Positions 7,733 through 15,863 of a stretch of 64,000 nucleotides of DNA are shown piece by piece; the stretch's first letter is position 1; each line of letters opens with the position of its first letter. A program made the position numbers and the translations under genes. This stretch comes from Emcibacteraceae bacterium (GTDB taxonomy: Bacteria > Pseudomonadota > Alphaproteobacteria > Sphingomonadales > Emcibacteraceae): assembly GCA_021774795.1 (NCBI GenBank), contig JAJFIR010000006.1, positions 62,001 to 126,000 of the forward strand, in the 5' to 3' direction. The notes beneath the pieces were generated by a model. That model saw nothing but the letters and a program-made list of their open reading frames with translations. It searched no databases and was not told the origin of the DNA.

Positions 7733-10684
7733 ATGTTTAAAGTAAATAACATACACAGCTATATTAAGAAAATAACAATGATGGTGTACCTGTCTTTGCT
7801 TGTTTTGTGTTGTTCAAATGTTGCTTTCGCGCAAGAAAACTTATCTGTTCGCTCCGGTGATCACCCGACTTACAGCCGGATCGTATTTGATTGGACGAGG
7901 AACGTCGGCTACTCTGCCCGGCTTATCGGAAGCATCCTGCAAATTGACTTTGAAGCTAACGCCATACCGGATTTTTCATCTGTGATTGCCGATGAACCGT
8001 CCTATTTAGGTGAGCCGAGATATGAAGTTATAGATGGAAATTTAAGAATAAGCTTTCAAACGAGAACCGAAGGTAACCTGCGTCATTTTAGATCTGGTCC
8101 GAAAGTTGTAGTTGATTTAATGGCGCATGCGGAGCCTATGACGATAGTGACTAACAGCGAACCGGAAAATCGTGTTACGGACATGCCTGAGGCGGATATT
8201 TCTACAAATTCTAAAAATGCTTCAGTGGATACACCGGCAACCGAGCAAAATAAAATTACGCCAGTGGCACTAGATTTACCTAGTGGTGATGGAGAAATGA
8301 CTATAACGGCTAATTCATCGAATGATGCTTTTGTACTTAATTATATCTGGAATGAAGATGTAAAAGCGGCGGTGTTCATTCGTTCAAATAAGCTTTGGGT
8401 TGTATTCGATAAATATATGTTAGTCGATCATGGCGGAATTTCGACTGAATTAGGACAAGAAGTGCTTTCAGTAGAACAAATAGAAGACCCTGGCTCAACC
8501 ATATTAATTTATTCGGTCGCGTCTGGTCAAAATGCGCGAATGGTGAAAACATCCCGGGGATGGGAACTGTCCTTAAGAACGAATATTTCGTTGCCTCAAT
8601 CGCCAATTGAAATTGGACATCAAAGTGTTAGCAGCGTTGGCGAAAATATTTTTCTATCCGCGAATGATCTTGGCAACGTGATAAATATTGAAGATCCTTA
8701 TATTGGTGATAACATTTCGATTGTGCCAGCAAGCACGTCTTCGCAAGGCATCCCGGAGCAAAGTAATTTTAGTGAGTTTAGTATTTTAAAATCGGCCCAA
8801 GGTATTGCGTTGCAGCTAGTGGCAGATGATATTTTTGTTACGCGACATGATACAGGTGTAAGCGTCTCTGGGCAAAATGGTTTGGCTGTTTCTAAAAGCA
8901 AGTTTCCTATTTTGCGCGCGGCGTTACCTGTGGCAATGGATGGTGTAGTGGACGGAGACGATATTGGTCCACAAATGTTAATAGATTTTGCCGCATGGGA
9001 AGGGGGCCCGCTGCCGGAAGACGATTACACAACCAACCGTCACGAACTTCTTTATAGATTATCTTCGGTTTCGGACGGTGATCGCAACGAGCCGCGATGG
9101 AACCTCGCTGTTTATGATATTGCTAATGGCAATGCGGCCGAAGCATTTGGAATTCTGCAGCTGATGGGGGAAAGTGAGCCCGGCTATATTGAAAATCCTT
9201 CTTATCGCGCGGCTCTTGCGGTCGCAAATATTAAATTGCGACGCTATAATGAAGCAATCAATTTGCTCAGCCACAAATCATTGAGCTTGGAACTAGATGC
9301 TTTGTTATGGCGGTCTTTAGCCTATGAAGCGATCGGTGAATATCAGAAGGCTGAAGATGATTTTGCTTTGGGTGTTGGGGTCATTTCCTTGCAAGATAAT
9401 GATAATAAAGCAGAGTTCTTATTTTCTTCAATCCGTACATCTTTGGCTTTAGGCGATGTGGAAAAGATGAATAACCAGATTAATGAAATGGACAGCGCGC
9501 GATTAAATGCGAAACAATTAACAGAACTTGATTATTGGCGCGGCCAAATGGCTGAACAATATGGTGATGAAGTTCTCGCCGCGGAAGAATATGATAAAGT
9601 GATTGCAGCCGGGGTTCGCCAACCTGCGGCACACGCAACATTAAACAGAGTTAATCAACAACTACGTTTGAACGAAATAGATGCACTTGACGCCGTTGAT
9701 GCGTTGGAAAAGTTGCGGTTTGCTTGGCGTGGAGATGATTTTGAGCTTGAATTATTAAAACAACTTGGTGATCTGTATGTGGTTCAAAAGGAATTTCGCG
9801 AAGGCTTATCTGTTTTACGTCAAGCGGCAACTTATTTTCCGAAGTCCACAAGGACGGCTGGCCTCACAAAAAAAATGACGGATATTTATAATGATCTGTT
9901 TTTGGAGGGTGGTGCAGACAACATGCAACCGCTTAAAGCGATGGCGTTGTTTTTGGAGTTTAGGGAACTCACACCGCTAGGTGCCGACGGCGATGTAATG
10001 TTAAGAAATTTGGCTAACCGCATGGTTGCGGTTGACCTGTTGAACGATGCGGCCAGCTTACTTGAGTACCAGGTTGAAAATAGACTTCAAGGTGTCGCAC
10101 GCGCGGATATAGCCAGCAATCTCGCTATGATTTATGTGATGAATAAAGAACCAGAAAAAGCTTTAAATATATTGCGTTCCACCAGACAATCGCAGACACC
10201 GGAAGATATAGAGCTTAATCGCACGATGATCGAAATTAGAACGCTTGTTGAACTTGGTCGCTATGATGAAGCAGAGGTGATGCTTGAAGGTAGGACAGGG
10301 GAAGTAGCGCAAAAGCTAAGGTCTGATATCTATTGGAAAACAGAAAATTGGGCGAGTGTTGTTGATCATGGTCAGCAAGCATTAGGTAATAGGTGGTCTG
10401 ACAGCGCGGAACTAGATGTACCTGAACGCCAAACCGTACTGCGAATTGCCGTCGCTTTAGCGCTTGATGAAAACTTACGTGGTCTTGAAAATTTGCGATC
10501 ACAATATATGGATCATATGGCAGGTGGGATGTTTGCTGACGCTTTCGAAGTGATTACGGCAAAGGAGCAAAAAACAGGTGAAGATATTCGCCAACTTACA
10601 CAGACCATAGCAAGTGTCGATAGGTTAGAAACTTTTATGGACAGCTACCGCGATGAATTCGCCGTTTCATCAAACTTAAATTAA
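7733..10684 (+). CDS. Large exported TPR-repeat protein in motility operon (function unknown)
   Basis: About 983 residues. A signal peptide is clear (ITMMVYLSLLVLCCSNVAFA then QENLSV), so it is exported. Residues about 25-135 form a beta-rich domain (YSRIVFDWTRNVGYSARLIG, then HFRSGPKVVVDLMA) resembling AMIN-like wall-targeting domains; the middle is low-complexity and beta-rich. From about 430 to the end, helical repeats of TPR type dominate (AALAVANIKLRRYNEAINLL, WRSLAYEAIGEYQKAEDDF). The ATG at 7733 was chosen because the signal peptide follows it; a TTG at 7709 in the same frame would add eight residues. It directly follows the two MotB-like genes. I infer a periplasmic scaffold linked to motor or wall; no enzyme motif is visible. 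Confidence 0.7.
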   Translation: MFKVNNIHSYIKKITMMVYLSLLVLCCSNVAFAQENLSVRSGDHPTYSRIVFDWTRNVGYSARLIGSILQIDFEANAIPDFSSVIADEPSYLGEPRYEVIDGNLRISFQTRTEGNLRHFRSGPKVVVDLMAHAEPMTIVTNSEPENRVTDMPEADISTNSKNASVDTPATEQNKITPVALDLPSGDGEMTITANSSNDAFVLNYIWNEDVKAAVFIRSNKLWVVFDKYMLVDHGGISTELGQEVLSVEQIEDPGSTILIYSVASGQNARMVKTSRGWELSLRTNISLPQSPIEIGHQSVSSVGENIFLSANDLGNVINIEDPYIGDNISIVPASTSSQGIPEQSNFSEFSILKSAQGIALQLVADDIFVTRHDTGVSVSGQNGLAVSKSKFPILRAALPVAMDGVVDGDDIGPQMLIDFAAWEGGPLPEDDYTTNRHELLYRLSSVSDGDRNEPRWNLAVYDIANGNAAEAFGILQLMGESEPGYIENPSYRAALAVANIKLRRYNEAINLLSHKSLSLELDALLWRSLAYEAIGEYQKAEDDFALGVGVISLQDNDNKAEFLFSSIRTSLALGDVEKMNNQINEMDSARLNAKQLTELDYWRGQMAEQYGDEVLAAEEYDKVIAAGVRQPAAHATLNRVNQQLRLNEIDALDAVDALEKLRFAWRGDDFELELLKQLGDLYVVQKEFREGLSVLRQAATYFPKSTRTAGLTKKMTDIYNDLFLEGGADNMQPLKAMALFLEFRELTPLGADGDVMLRNLANRMVAVDLLNDAASLLEYQVENRLQGVARADIASNLAMIYVMNKEPEKALNILRSTRQSQTPEDIELNRTMIEIRTLVELGRYDEAEVMLEGRTGEVAQKLRSDIYWKTENWASVVDHGQQALGNRWSDSAELDVPERQTVLRIAVALALDENLRGLENLRSQYMDHMAGGMFADAFEVITAKEQKTGEDIRQLTQTIASVDRLETFMDSYRDEFAVSSNLN

Positions 10685-10690
10685 TCCGAA

Positions 10691-11464
10691 TTAAATACCC
10701 GGCGGTGCCCCGCCCGAACCAAAGCTTTGGATAAGGCTGCCGACCAGCAGGTGCCACCCATCAACCATCACAAAAAATATTAACTTGAATGGTAATGAGA
10801 TAAGTACGGGCGGTAGCATCATCATTCCCATGGACATCAAAATTGACGCGACAATCATATCAATTATAACGAATGGAATAAAAATCAGAAAACCAATTTC
10901 AAATGCCCTCCTGAGTTCACTTATTATGAAGGCAGGTATAAGAACCTGAATCGGCGTATCGGCCAGTTCCGCAGGAATCTCGCTACGCGATAAATCTATA
11001 AATAGCTGTAAGTCTTCTTCTCTTACTTGGCTCATCATGAAAGTATGAAAAGGCGTGGTGATTTCGTCGTATGCCTCTTCCTCGTCAATTTGTTCATCAA
11101 TAAGTGGCGTAACACCCTGTTCATAGGCTTCTTTAATAGTGGGTGACATAATGAAAGCTGTCATAAATAATGCCAAGCTAATCAATACCACGTTGGGAGG
11201 AGTTTGCTGTGTCCCCATCGCGCTTCGTAACAATGAAAAAACGATTATTATACGGGTAAATGATGTCACAACCACAAGAATGGCGGGGGCTAGTGAAAGC
11301 ACCGTCATTAAAAGAAGTAGTTGAACGATTTGTCCTGAAAGTGCGAATTCACCACCCATATCGAGTGAGAGCTCCTGCGCGTGAGCCGGAATAAGGAAAC
11401 CGGCCAAAAATAAGCCTAGAAAAATTACGATGCAATTTTGCATTCTCAAAATATATTTTGTCAT
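10691..11464 (-). CDS. fliP: FliP, flagellar type III export gate protein
   Basis: Core membrane subunit of the flagellar export gate, forming the FliPQR pore. It has 257 residues, a cleavable signal peptide (IVIFLGLFLAGFLIPAHAQ), and the family signature VVTSFTRIIIVFSLLRSAMG followed by TPPNVVLISLALFMTAFIMS. C-terminal membrane helices include IVASILMSMGMMMLPP and the ending DGWHLLVGSLIQSF. It follows fliO by 16 bases on the minus strand. Its stop faces the end of the TPR gene with only 6 bases between them and no visible terminator. An in-frame ATG at 11443 is an alternative start. Confidence 0.97.
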   Translation of the reverse strand: MTKYILRMQNCIVIFLGLFLAGFLIPAHAQELSLDMGGEFALSGQIVQLLLLMTVLSLAPAILVVVTSFTRIIIVFSLLRSAMGTQQTPPNVVLISLALFMTAFIMSPTIKEAYEQGVTPLIDEQIDEEEAYDEITTPFHTFMMSQVREEDLQLFIDLSRSEIPAELADTPIQVLIPAFIISELRRAFEIGFLIFIPFVIIDMIVASILMSMGMMMLPPVLISLPFKLIFFVMVDGWHLLVGSLIQSFGSGGAPPGI

Positions 11465-11480
11465 CTAATTAATTATTTCA

Positions 11481-11804
11481 TTATCCATCTGACACATTAA
11501 TTTTCTTTAACGGATCAGGTTTATGGTCAATATTTTGTTCAATGAGCAAGTCGCGTTCTGCGCCAAGCATAATGAGATGTTCTTTGTTGTCTCTACGAAT
11601 TAGAACAAGACGTCTTTTAGCATCGACAGGCATAATTTCCACTATGTTTAAGCGTTTTTGCTGCTTGCCATTAGTACCGACTGTGACGCGAGCAATAAAA
11701 CCAAGTCTTTTGGCGCCGTATGCAAACAACGCAAGCAGAGCAATAACAAATCCGAGCGCGAAAATAAATTGTATAATGGTCGTGCTAAGCGACAACTCTT
11801 CCAT
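11481..11804 (-). CDS. fliO: FliO, flagellar biosynthesis protein
   Basis: Small membrane protein that stabilises assembly of the FliP ring. The 107 residues contain one membrane helix (about 10-30, IIQFIFALGFVIALLALFAY) followed by a short basic cytoplasmic domain with LNIVEIMPVDAKRRLVLIRR and EHLIMLGAERDLLIE, which fits the FliO family. FliO is usually poorly conserved, but location directly before fliP supports the call. It lies 10 bases after the FlhB-like gene, so the three form one minus-strand transcript. Confidence 0.88.
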   Translation of the reverse strand: MEELSLSTTIIQFIFALGFVIALLALFAYGAKRLGFIARVTVGTNGKQQKRLNIVEIMPVDAKRRLVLIRRDNKEHLIMLGAERDLLIEQNIDHKPDPLKKINVSDG

Positions 11805-11814
11805 ATAGAAGTCC

Positions 11815-12150
11815 TTATTTATTGCCTAAATCATTTTCAGAAGAGCTCATTTCACTGTGCTTGGCTTCTGTTAATTTGACGTTTTCCAGATAAACATGGC
11901 TTAGTATTTCTGAGACCACATTTAACGCTTCCAAGGGTATAAGACTGTCTACATCAAATTGAGATAAAATTTCCACTAATTCTTCATCTTTTCTTACTTT
12001 AACATCATTATCGAACGCAAGCCTAAGTATTTTTTCTGCGTTAGTGCCGTATCCACTGGCCGCTATTTTTGGAATATCGTGATGATCCCCTTGCTGTTTT
12101 AAAGCAACGGCCATTTGACGTTTTTGATTTTCTTTATTGTCTTCATTCAT
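11815..12150 (-). CDS. Orphan FlhB C-terminal-domain protein (FhlB/FlhX type)
   Basis: About 111 residues resembling only the cytoplasmic export-switch domain of FlhB, without its membrane part. The segments AVALKQQGDHHDIPKIAASG, NDVKVRKDEELVEILSQFDV and IPLEALNVVSEILSHVY line up with the part of FlhB after its NPTH self-cleavage site; NPTH itself is absent. Such FlhB paralogues occur in many flagellated bacteria, and some can partly replace the FlhB C-terminal fragment. It opens the operon with fliO and fliP. The ATG at 12150 is preferred since AAAGGA lies 11 bases before it; the ATG at 12162 overlaps that site. A full FlhB is encoded at 14723. Confidence 0.8.
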   Translation of the reverse strand: MNEDNKENQKRQMAVALKQQGDHHDIPKIAASGYGTNAEKILRLAFDNDVKVRKDEELVEILSQFDVDSLIPLEALNVVSEILSHVYLENVKLTEAKHSEMSSSENDLGNK

Positions 12151-12270
12151 GCGGCAAATCATCCTTTAGTGATTTAATTTACTTATATTTCTTCCAATTC
12201 CAAATTATTTTTCTATTTTTGAGTAACTTAGATTGAATTTGTATAAAAATTTAAGTATGTAGGTGAGATA

Positions 12271-12285
12271 TTAACAGATTGTTAA
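12271..12285. promoter_or_regulatory. Perfect CtrA-type box between fhlB-like/fliO/fliP and flgB operon
   Basis: TTAACAGATTGTTAA fits TTAA-N7-TTAA exactly. It lies 119-133 bases before the flgB ATG and 121 bases before the divergent FlhB-like start, so it could serve either operon. It is the second perfect box in the motility block. The motif is seen; binding is inferred. Confidence 0.6.
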
Positions 12286-12403
12286 TTTAATGGCTCCACA
12301 ATGAATGCGAAATGTACAAATTTACATTTGTATTTTTTTATAGTAGTCTAAAGTCGGTTTTCAAACAGCAAGTCGTTTGGACGTTCTGACTTAAGGAATT
12401 GAA

Positions 12404-12832
12404 ATGGATTTAAAGAACATTTCATTGTTCAAGACTCTCAACCAGAAAATGACCTGGCTAAATGAGAGACAAAAAGTCCTGGCACAGAATCTTGCCAATG
12501 CGAATACTCCGGGATACGTCTCGAAGGACCTGAAGAAAGTCAGTTTTCAATCACATTTGAACAATGCGAGCTCAAATTCGGATAGCCAATCGGCGACCGT
12601 GATGCAAGTCGAAGAACCTGGACATATCGGCGGCGGTATGGGCGGCGTTTCTGCGCGTTTTGAAATAAAGCAGATTAATACTGATTATCTGGAAACGACG
12701 CCTGATGGCAACACGGTTGACTTGGAAGGCGAGCTTTCCAAAATGGCTGATGTACAAATGGAATATACGATGGCAACTAACTTGTACCGTAAACATGTTG
12801 GAATGTTAAAAACAGCATTAGGCAGAAGATAA
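12404..12832 (+). CDS. flgB: FlgB, proximal rod protein
   Basis: Rod subunit next to the MS ring. Its 142 residues include the rod N-terminal motif (WLNERQKVLAQNLANANTPG, then YVSKDLKKVSF) and the C-terminal FlgB motif (KMADVQMEYTMATNLYRKHV followed by GMLKTALG). Length is normal for the family. AAGGAA lies seven bases before the ATG. It is the first gene of flgB-flgC-fliE-fliQ-fliR-flhB-cckA, with a perfect CtrA-type box upstream, as expected for an early flagellar operon in Alphaproteobacteria. Confidence 0.96.
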   Translation: MDLKNISLFKTLNQKMTWLNERQKVLAQNLANANTPGYVSKDLKKVSFQSHLNNASSNSDSQSATVMQVEEPGHIGGGMGGVSARFEIKQINTDYLETTPDGNTVDLEGELSKMADVQMEYTMATNLYRKHVGMLKTALGRR

Positions 12833-12857
12833 TTAACGAAGCCAGGAGTGAATGAAT

Positions 12858-13265
12858 ATGGACCTATCAAAAGCGATGATGATTTCTGCTGCAGGAATGA
12901 AAGTGCAGAATGTCAGAATGAGAATAATAGCGGAGAACCTCGCCAATCAGGATTCTGTAGCCTTGGCCGCTGGGGAAGATCCGTACCGCCGGAAATCATT
13001 AACTTTTACCAATACACTTGACCGTGAAATGGGTGTTGAAAAAGTTGAAGTGAAAAGTATTTTATATGATCAGTCGGAATTTGGGATGCGTTATGATCCG
13101 GGTCATCCGGCGGCAGATGATATTGGCTATGTAAAAACCACTAATGTAAATGGTCTGGTTGAATTAATGGATATGAAACAGGCACAACGTAGTTATGAAT
13201 CTAATTTGAATGCTATGGATGTTTCAAAAAACATTATGATGCGCACTGTAGATTTATTGCGCTAG
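12858..13265 (+). CDS. flgC: FlgC, proximal rod protein
   Basis: Rod subunit of about 135 residues. The N-terminal helix carries MISAAGMKVQNVRMRIIAEN and LANQDSV; the C-terminal helix carries LMDMKQAQRSYESNLNAMDV, the family signature, ending in MMRTVDLLR. The central RRKSLTFTNTL and DPGHPAADDIGYVKTTNVN segments are also typical. The start at 12858 is preferred over 12852 because the AGGAG at 12844-12848 then has a 9-base spacing instead of 3. It sits 25 bases behind flgB and 17 bases ahead of fliE. Confidence 0.96.
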   Translation: MDLSKAMMISAAGMKVQNVRMRIIAENLANQDSVALAAGEDPYRRKSLTFTNTLDREMGVEKVEVKSILYDQSEFGMRYDPGHPAADDIGYVKTTNVNGLVELMDMKQAQRSYESNLNAMDVSKNIMMRTVDLLR

Positions 13266-13282
13266 AGCTAAAGGAATAGAAA

Positions 13283-13633
13283 ATGGTAGATATCAAGTCA
13301 ATCGACGCGGCGAATGCCTATGCCAGCACTATAAAAAATCAAAGCGGTGCGTCATCGAGCGACGGCATCGGTTCAATCGGAAATATTGGATCAATTGACG
13401 GTGCGGACGAAGGGAAGGGTACCTTTTCCGATTTGCTGACCAGTGCTATAGAAGGCACTTCGGGTGCTGTTGGTCAAAGTGAAAATATTGGTATTCAGGC
13501 GATGAATAATAATGCTGACCTCGTTGATGTTGTAACGACTGTACAAAATGCTGAAATGGTTTTAGAAACAGTGGTCTCAGTTCGTGATAAAGTAATTTCT
13601 GCGTATAACGATATTATCAAAATGCCAATCTAG
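13283..13633 (+). CDS. fliE: FliE, flagellar hook-basal body adaptor
   Basis: Connects the MS ring and export gate to the rod. The 116 residues have a Gly/Ser-rich N-terminal region and the conserved C-terminal FliE helices (GTFSDLLTSAIEGTSGAV, then ADLVDVVTTVQNAEMVLETV and VSVRDKVISAYNDIIKMPI). An AAAGGAA site lies eight bases before the ATG. It follows flgC closely; 62 bases without a gene separate it from fliQ. Confidence 0.93.
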   Translation: MVDIKSIDAANAYASTIKNQSGASSSDGIGSIGNIGSIDGADEGKGTFSDLLTSAIEGTSGAVGQSENIGIQAMNNNADLVDVVTTVQNAEMVLETVVSVRDKVISAYNDIIKMPI

Positions 13634-13695
13634 GCTATTTAAACGTAATATTTAAAACATAATTTCTGCTATTAATTAGCAATAAGGTTTCGAAA

Positions 13696-13962
13696 ATGAA
13701 TGGGGCTGATGTCATTGATGTTGCACAAGATGCGATCTGGGTCATAATAAAAGTTGCCGGACCAATAATGTTAATCGCGCTCGTAGTTGGTTTGATTGTT
13801 TCATTATTTCAAGCACTTACCCAAATTCAGGAAATGACACTCACATTTGTTCCAAAAATTATTGCGATATTTTTCTCTTTATTGATTTTTCTGCCCTATA
13901 TGGCTGATACACTTGGTGCATTCATGCAGCGAATAGCCGAACGGATAGTTGGCCTTGTTTGA
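13696..13962 (+). CDS. fliQ: FliQ, flagellar type III export gate protein
   Basis: Small two-helix membrane subunit of the FliPQR export pore. At 88 residues it has the normal length. The first helix covers about 16-38 (VIIKVAGPIMLIALVVGLIV), the second about 50-72 (FVPKIIAIFFSLLIFLPYMA), and between them lies SLFQALTQIQEMTLTFVPK, the strongly conserved FliQ signature. Its last 14 bases overlap the proposed TTG start of fliR. Confidence 0.96.
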   Translation: MNGADVIDVAQDAIWVIIKVAGPIMLIALVVGLIVSLFQALTQIQEMTLTFVPKIIAIFFSLLIFLPYMADTLGAFMQRIAERIVGLV

Positions 13963-14710
13963 ATTGCTGCCGCAAGAAGTATTCGGATTTTTTCTAGTAT
14001 TTTCAAGGCTTGGTGCGATGATAATGATGCTTCCTGCGCTCGGCGAAACGAGTATCCCGGCGAGAGTTCGGCTTTTTCTATCATTAAGTATTTCTTTAAT
14101 TATATATGGTCTTTTGCGCGGCAGTTTGCCGGTTATGCCCGTCTCCCCCGTCGCGCTCGGGGTGCTCCTAATTTGTGAAATTTTAATTGGTGTGATGATC
14201 GGTTTATCTATTCGTTTGCTGGTTAGCGCGCTGCATATTGCGGGTACCGTGATAGCAATGCAGTCGGGACTTGCTATGGCGCAGGCCTTCGATCCCGCGC
14301 AAGGTGGCCAGAGTTCATTGGTTGCGACATTTATGACTTTAGTGGGTGTCACATTAGTGTTTGTCACGGACCTACATCATTTAATGATCTCCGCTATGTA
14401 TAACAGTTACAGTTTATTTCCCGTCGGTGGCGACATTCTTATCGGTGGATTTGCGGAACTCATTGCCGATACAGTGGCCAATAGCTTTAAGCTCGGCATA
14501 CAAATGGCTGCTCCGATTATCGTTTATGCACTTGTATTTAACGCGGGGTTGGGGATCATTGCCCGCCTCGTGCCACAATTGCAGGTTTTCTTTGTCGCTA
14601 TTCCCGTAAATATCACTTTGGGTTTTGTTATACTAGCCATCGTTATTGCTGCGGCAATGCAATGGTATCTTGAGCATGTTGAAACTAGTTTGGGGGCGTT
14701 TCTAAATTAG
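13949..14710 (+). CDS. fliR: FliR, flagellar type III export gate protein
   Basis: Third subunit of the FliPQR export pore. The 253 residues carry several membrane helices. Recognisable sections are FFLVFSRLGAMIMMLPALGE, VRLFLSLSISLIIYG, the LAMAQAFDPAQGGQSSLVAT loop, and the C-terminal LGIIARLVPQLQVFFVAIPV. The frame opens with TTG at 13949, inside the end of fliQ; another in-frame TTG at 13955 is possible and no ATG is near, so the exact start is uncertain. Translation is likely coupled to fliQ. flhB follows after 12 bases. Confidence 0.96.
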   Translation: MALFELLPQEVFGFFLVFSRLGAMIMMLPALGETSIPARVRLFLSLSISLIIYGLLRGSLPVMPVSPVALGVLLICEILIGVMIGLSIRLLVSALHIAGTVIAMQSGLAMAQAFDPAQGGQSSLVATFMTLVGVTLVFVTDLHHLMISAMYNSYSLFPVGGDILIGGFAELIADTVANSFKLGIQMAAPIIVYALVFNAGLGIIARLVPQLQVFFVAIPVNITLGFVILAIVIAAAMQWYLEHVETSLGAFLN

Positions 14711-14722
14711 AAATGAATATGA

Positions 14723-15817
14723 ATGGCAGGTGATCAAGACGACGCACAAAAAACTGAAGAACCCACCCAGAAAAAAATTACTGATGCGATGGAAAAAGGC
14801 GATGTCGCAAAAAGTCAGGAAATTAAGAATTGGTTCGTCCTTTTTGGAGCGTGCATTGTAGGTCTGGTCGCTATTCAAGGGCTAGCGGGCAATTTACGTC
14901 GTGCCATGGCAAACGTGATAGAGTTTTCTTACCGTATCCCTATGGATTCATCAGGGTTAAGCGCATTTATCAACGGGCTTGTAACACAAATCGCTTCATT
15001 TTTGGTGCTGCCTACCATCATACTGGTTTTTGCGGCTCTTGCGGGTGCGATGGTTCAACATAAGCCGATGATTACATTTGAAAAAATTCAACCAAAACTT
15101 AACAAAATTTCGCCGCTGTCAGGTTTTAAAAATAAATTCTCAATGCAGAATTTAGTAGAGTTCCTGAAATCAATTTTTAAATTGATACTTGTATCGGCCA
15201 TCGTTGTGGTCGTTGTTTGGCCAGAAAAAGAAGTGTTAGAAACTATTATGACGATGGAAGCCACAGGCGTTAATGACGTTATATATACATTGGTGATCAG
15301 AGTATTAATTAGTGTCGTCGCGATTATGGGGGTAATTGCCGGATTAGATTTCTTGTTTCAGAAATTTAATTTTATAAAAAAATTAAAAATGACAAAGCAG
15401 GAAATAAAGGATGAACATAAACAATCGGACGGCGATCCGCATGTGAAAGCACGTTTACGCCAAATAAGAATGGAAAGGGCGAGGACAAGGATGATGGCTG
15501 CTGTTCCGCAAGCGGATGTTGTCGTTACCAACCCGACTCACTATTCTGTTGCTTTGAAATATGAACATGGCAAAATGGATATCCCGAAAGTTGTTGCTAA
15601 AGGCGTTGACAGTTTGGCCCTAAAAATAAGAGAAGTCGCCAAAGAAAATGATGTTCCTATTTTAGAAAATCCGCCACTTGCAAGAACGCTTTATGCCGCA
15701 GTGGAGATTGACGAAGAAATTCACGGTGATCATTATCAAGCTGTTGCAGAATTAATTGGTTTTGTGATGAGAATTAAAAAAGGGGAAAGGGTTGTTTATA
15801 AGGCACCAAAAGACTAA
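14723..15817 (+). CDS. flhB: FlhB, flagellar export specificity switch protein
   Basis: Export-apparatus membrane protein that switches substrate class from rod/hook to filament. The 364 residues begin with the family opening (DDAQKTEEPTQKKITDAMEK) and have four membrane segments to about residue 215. The cytoplasmic domain follows, with the self-cleavage motif NPTH at 270-273 and then YSVALKYEHGKMDIPKVVAK. The conserved ENPPLARTLYAAVEIDEEI completes the signature. It is the last flagellar gene of the operon; cckA starts 46 bases later. Confidence 0.98.
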   Translation: MAGDQDDAQKTEEPTQKKITDAMEKGDVAKSQEIKNWFVLFGACIVGLVAIQGLAGNLRRAMANVIEFSYRIPMDSSGLSAFINGLVTQIASFLVLPTIILVFAALAGAMVQHKPMITFEKIQPKLNKISPLSGFKNKFSMQNLVEFLKSIFKLILVSAIVVVVVWPEKEVLETIMTMEATGVNDVIYTLVIRVLISVVAIMGVIAGLDFLFQKFNFIKKLKMTKQEIKDEHKQSDGDPHVKARLRQIRMERARTRMMAAVPQADVVVTNPTHYSVALKYEHGKMDIPKVVAKGVDSLALKIREVAKENDVPILENPPLARTLYAAVEIDEEIHGDHYQAVAELIGFVMRIKKGERVVYKAPKD

Positions 15818-15863
15818 AAATGGCAAAAGAAATAGTTTCTTAGAATAACAAGGGTATAATTTT

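Noticed and set aside
15818-15863. Separate promoter for cckA in the gap after flhB
   Set aside because: Only 46 AT-rich bases with no convincing -35/-10 pair; left open.
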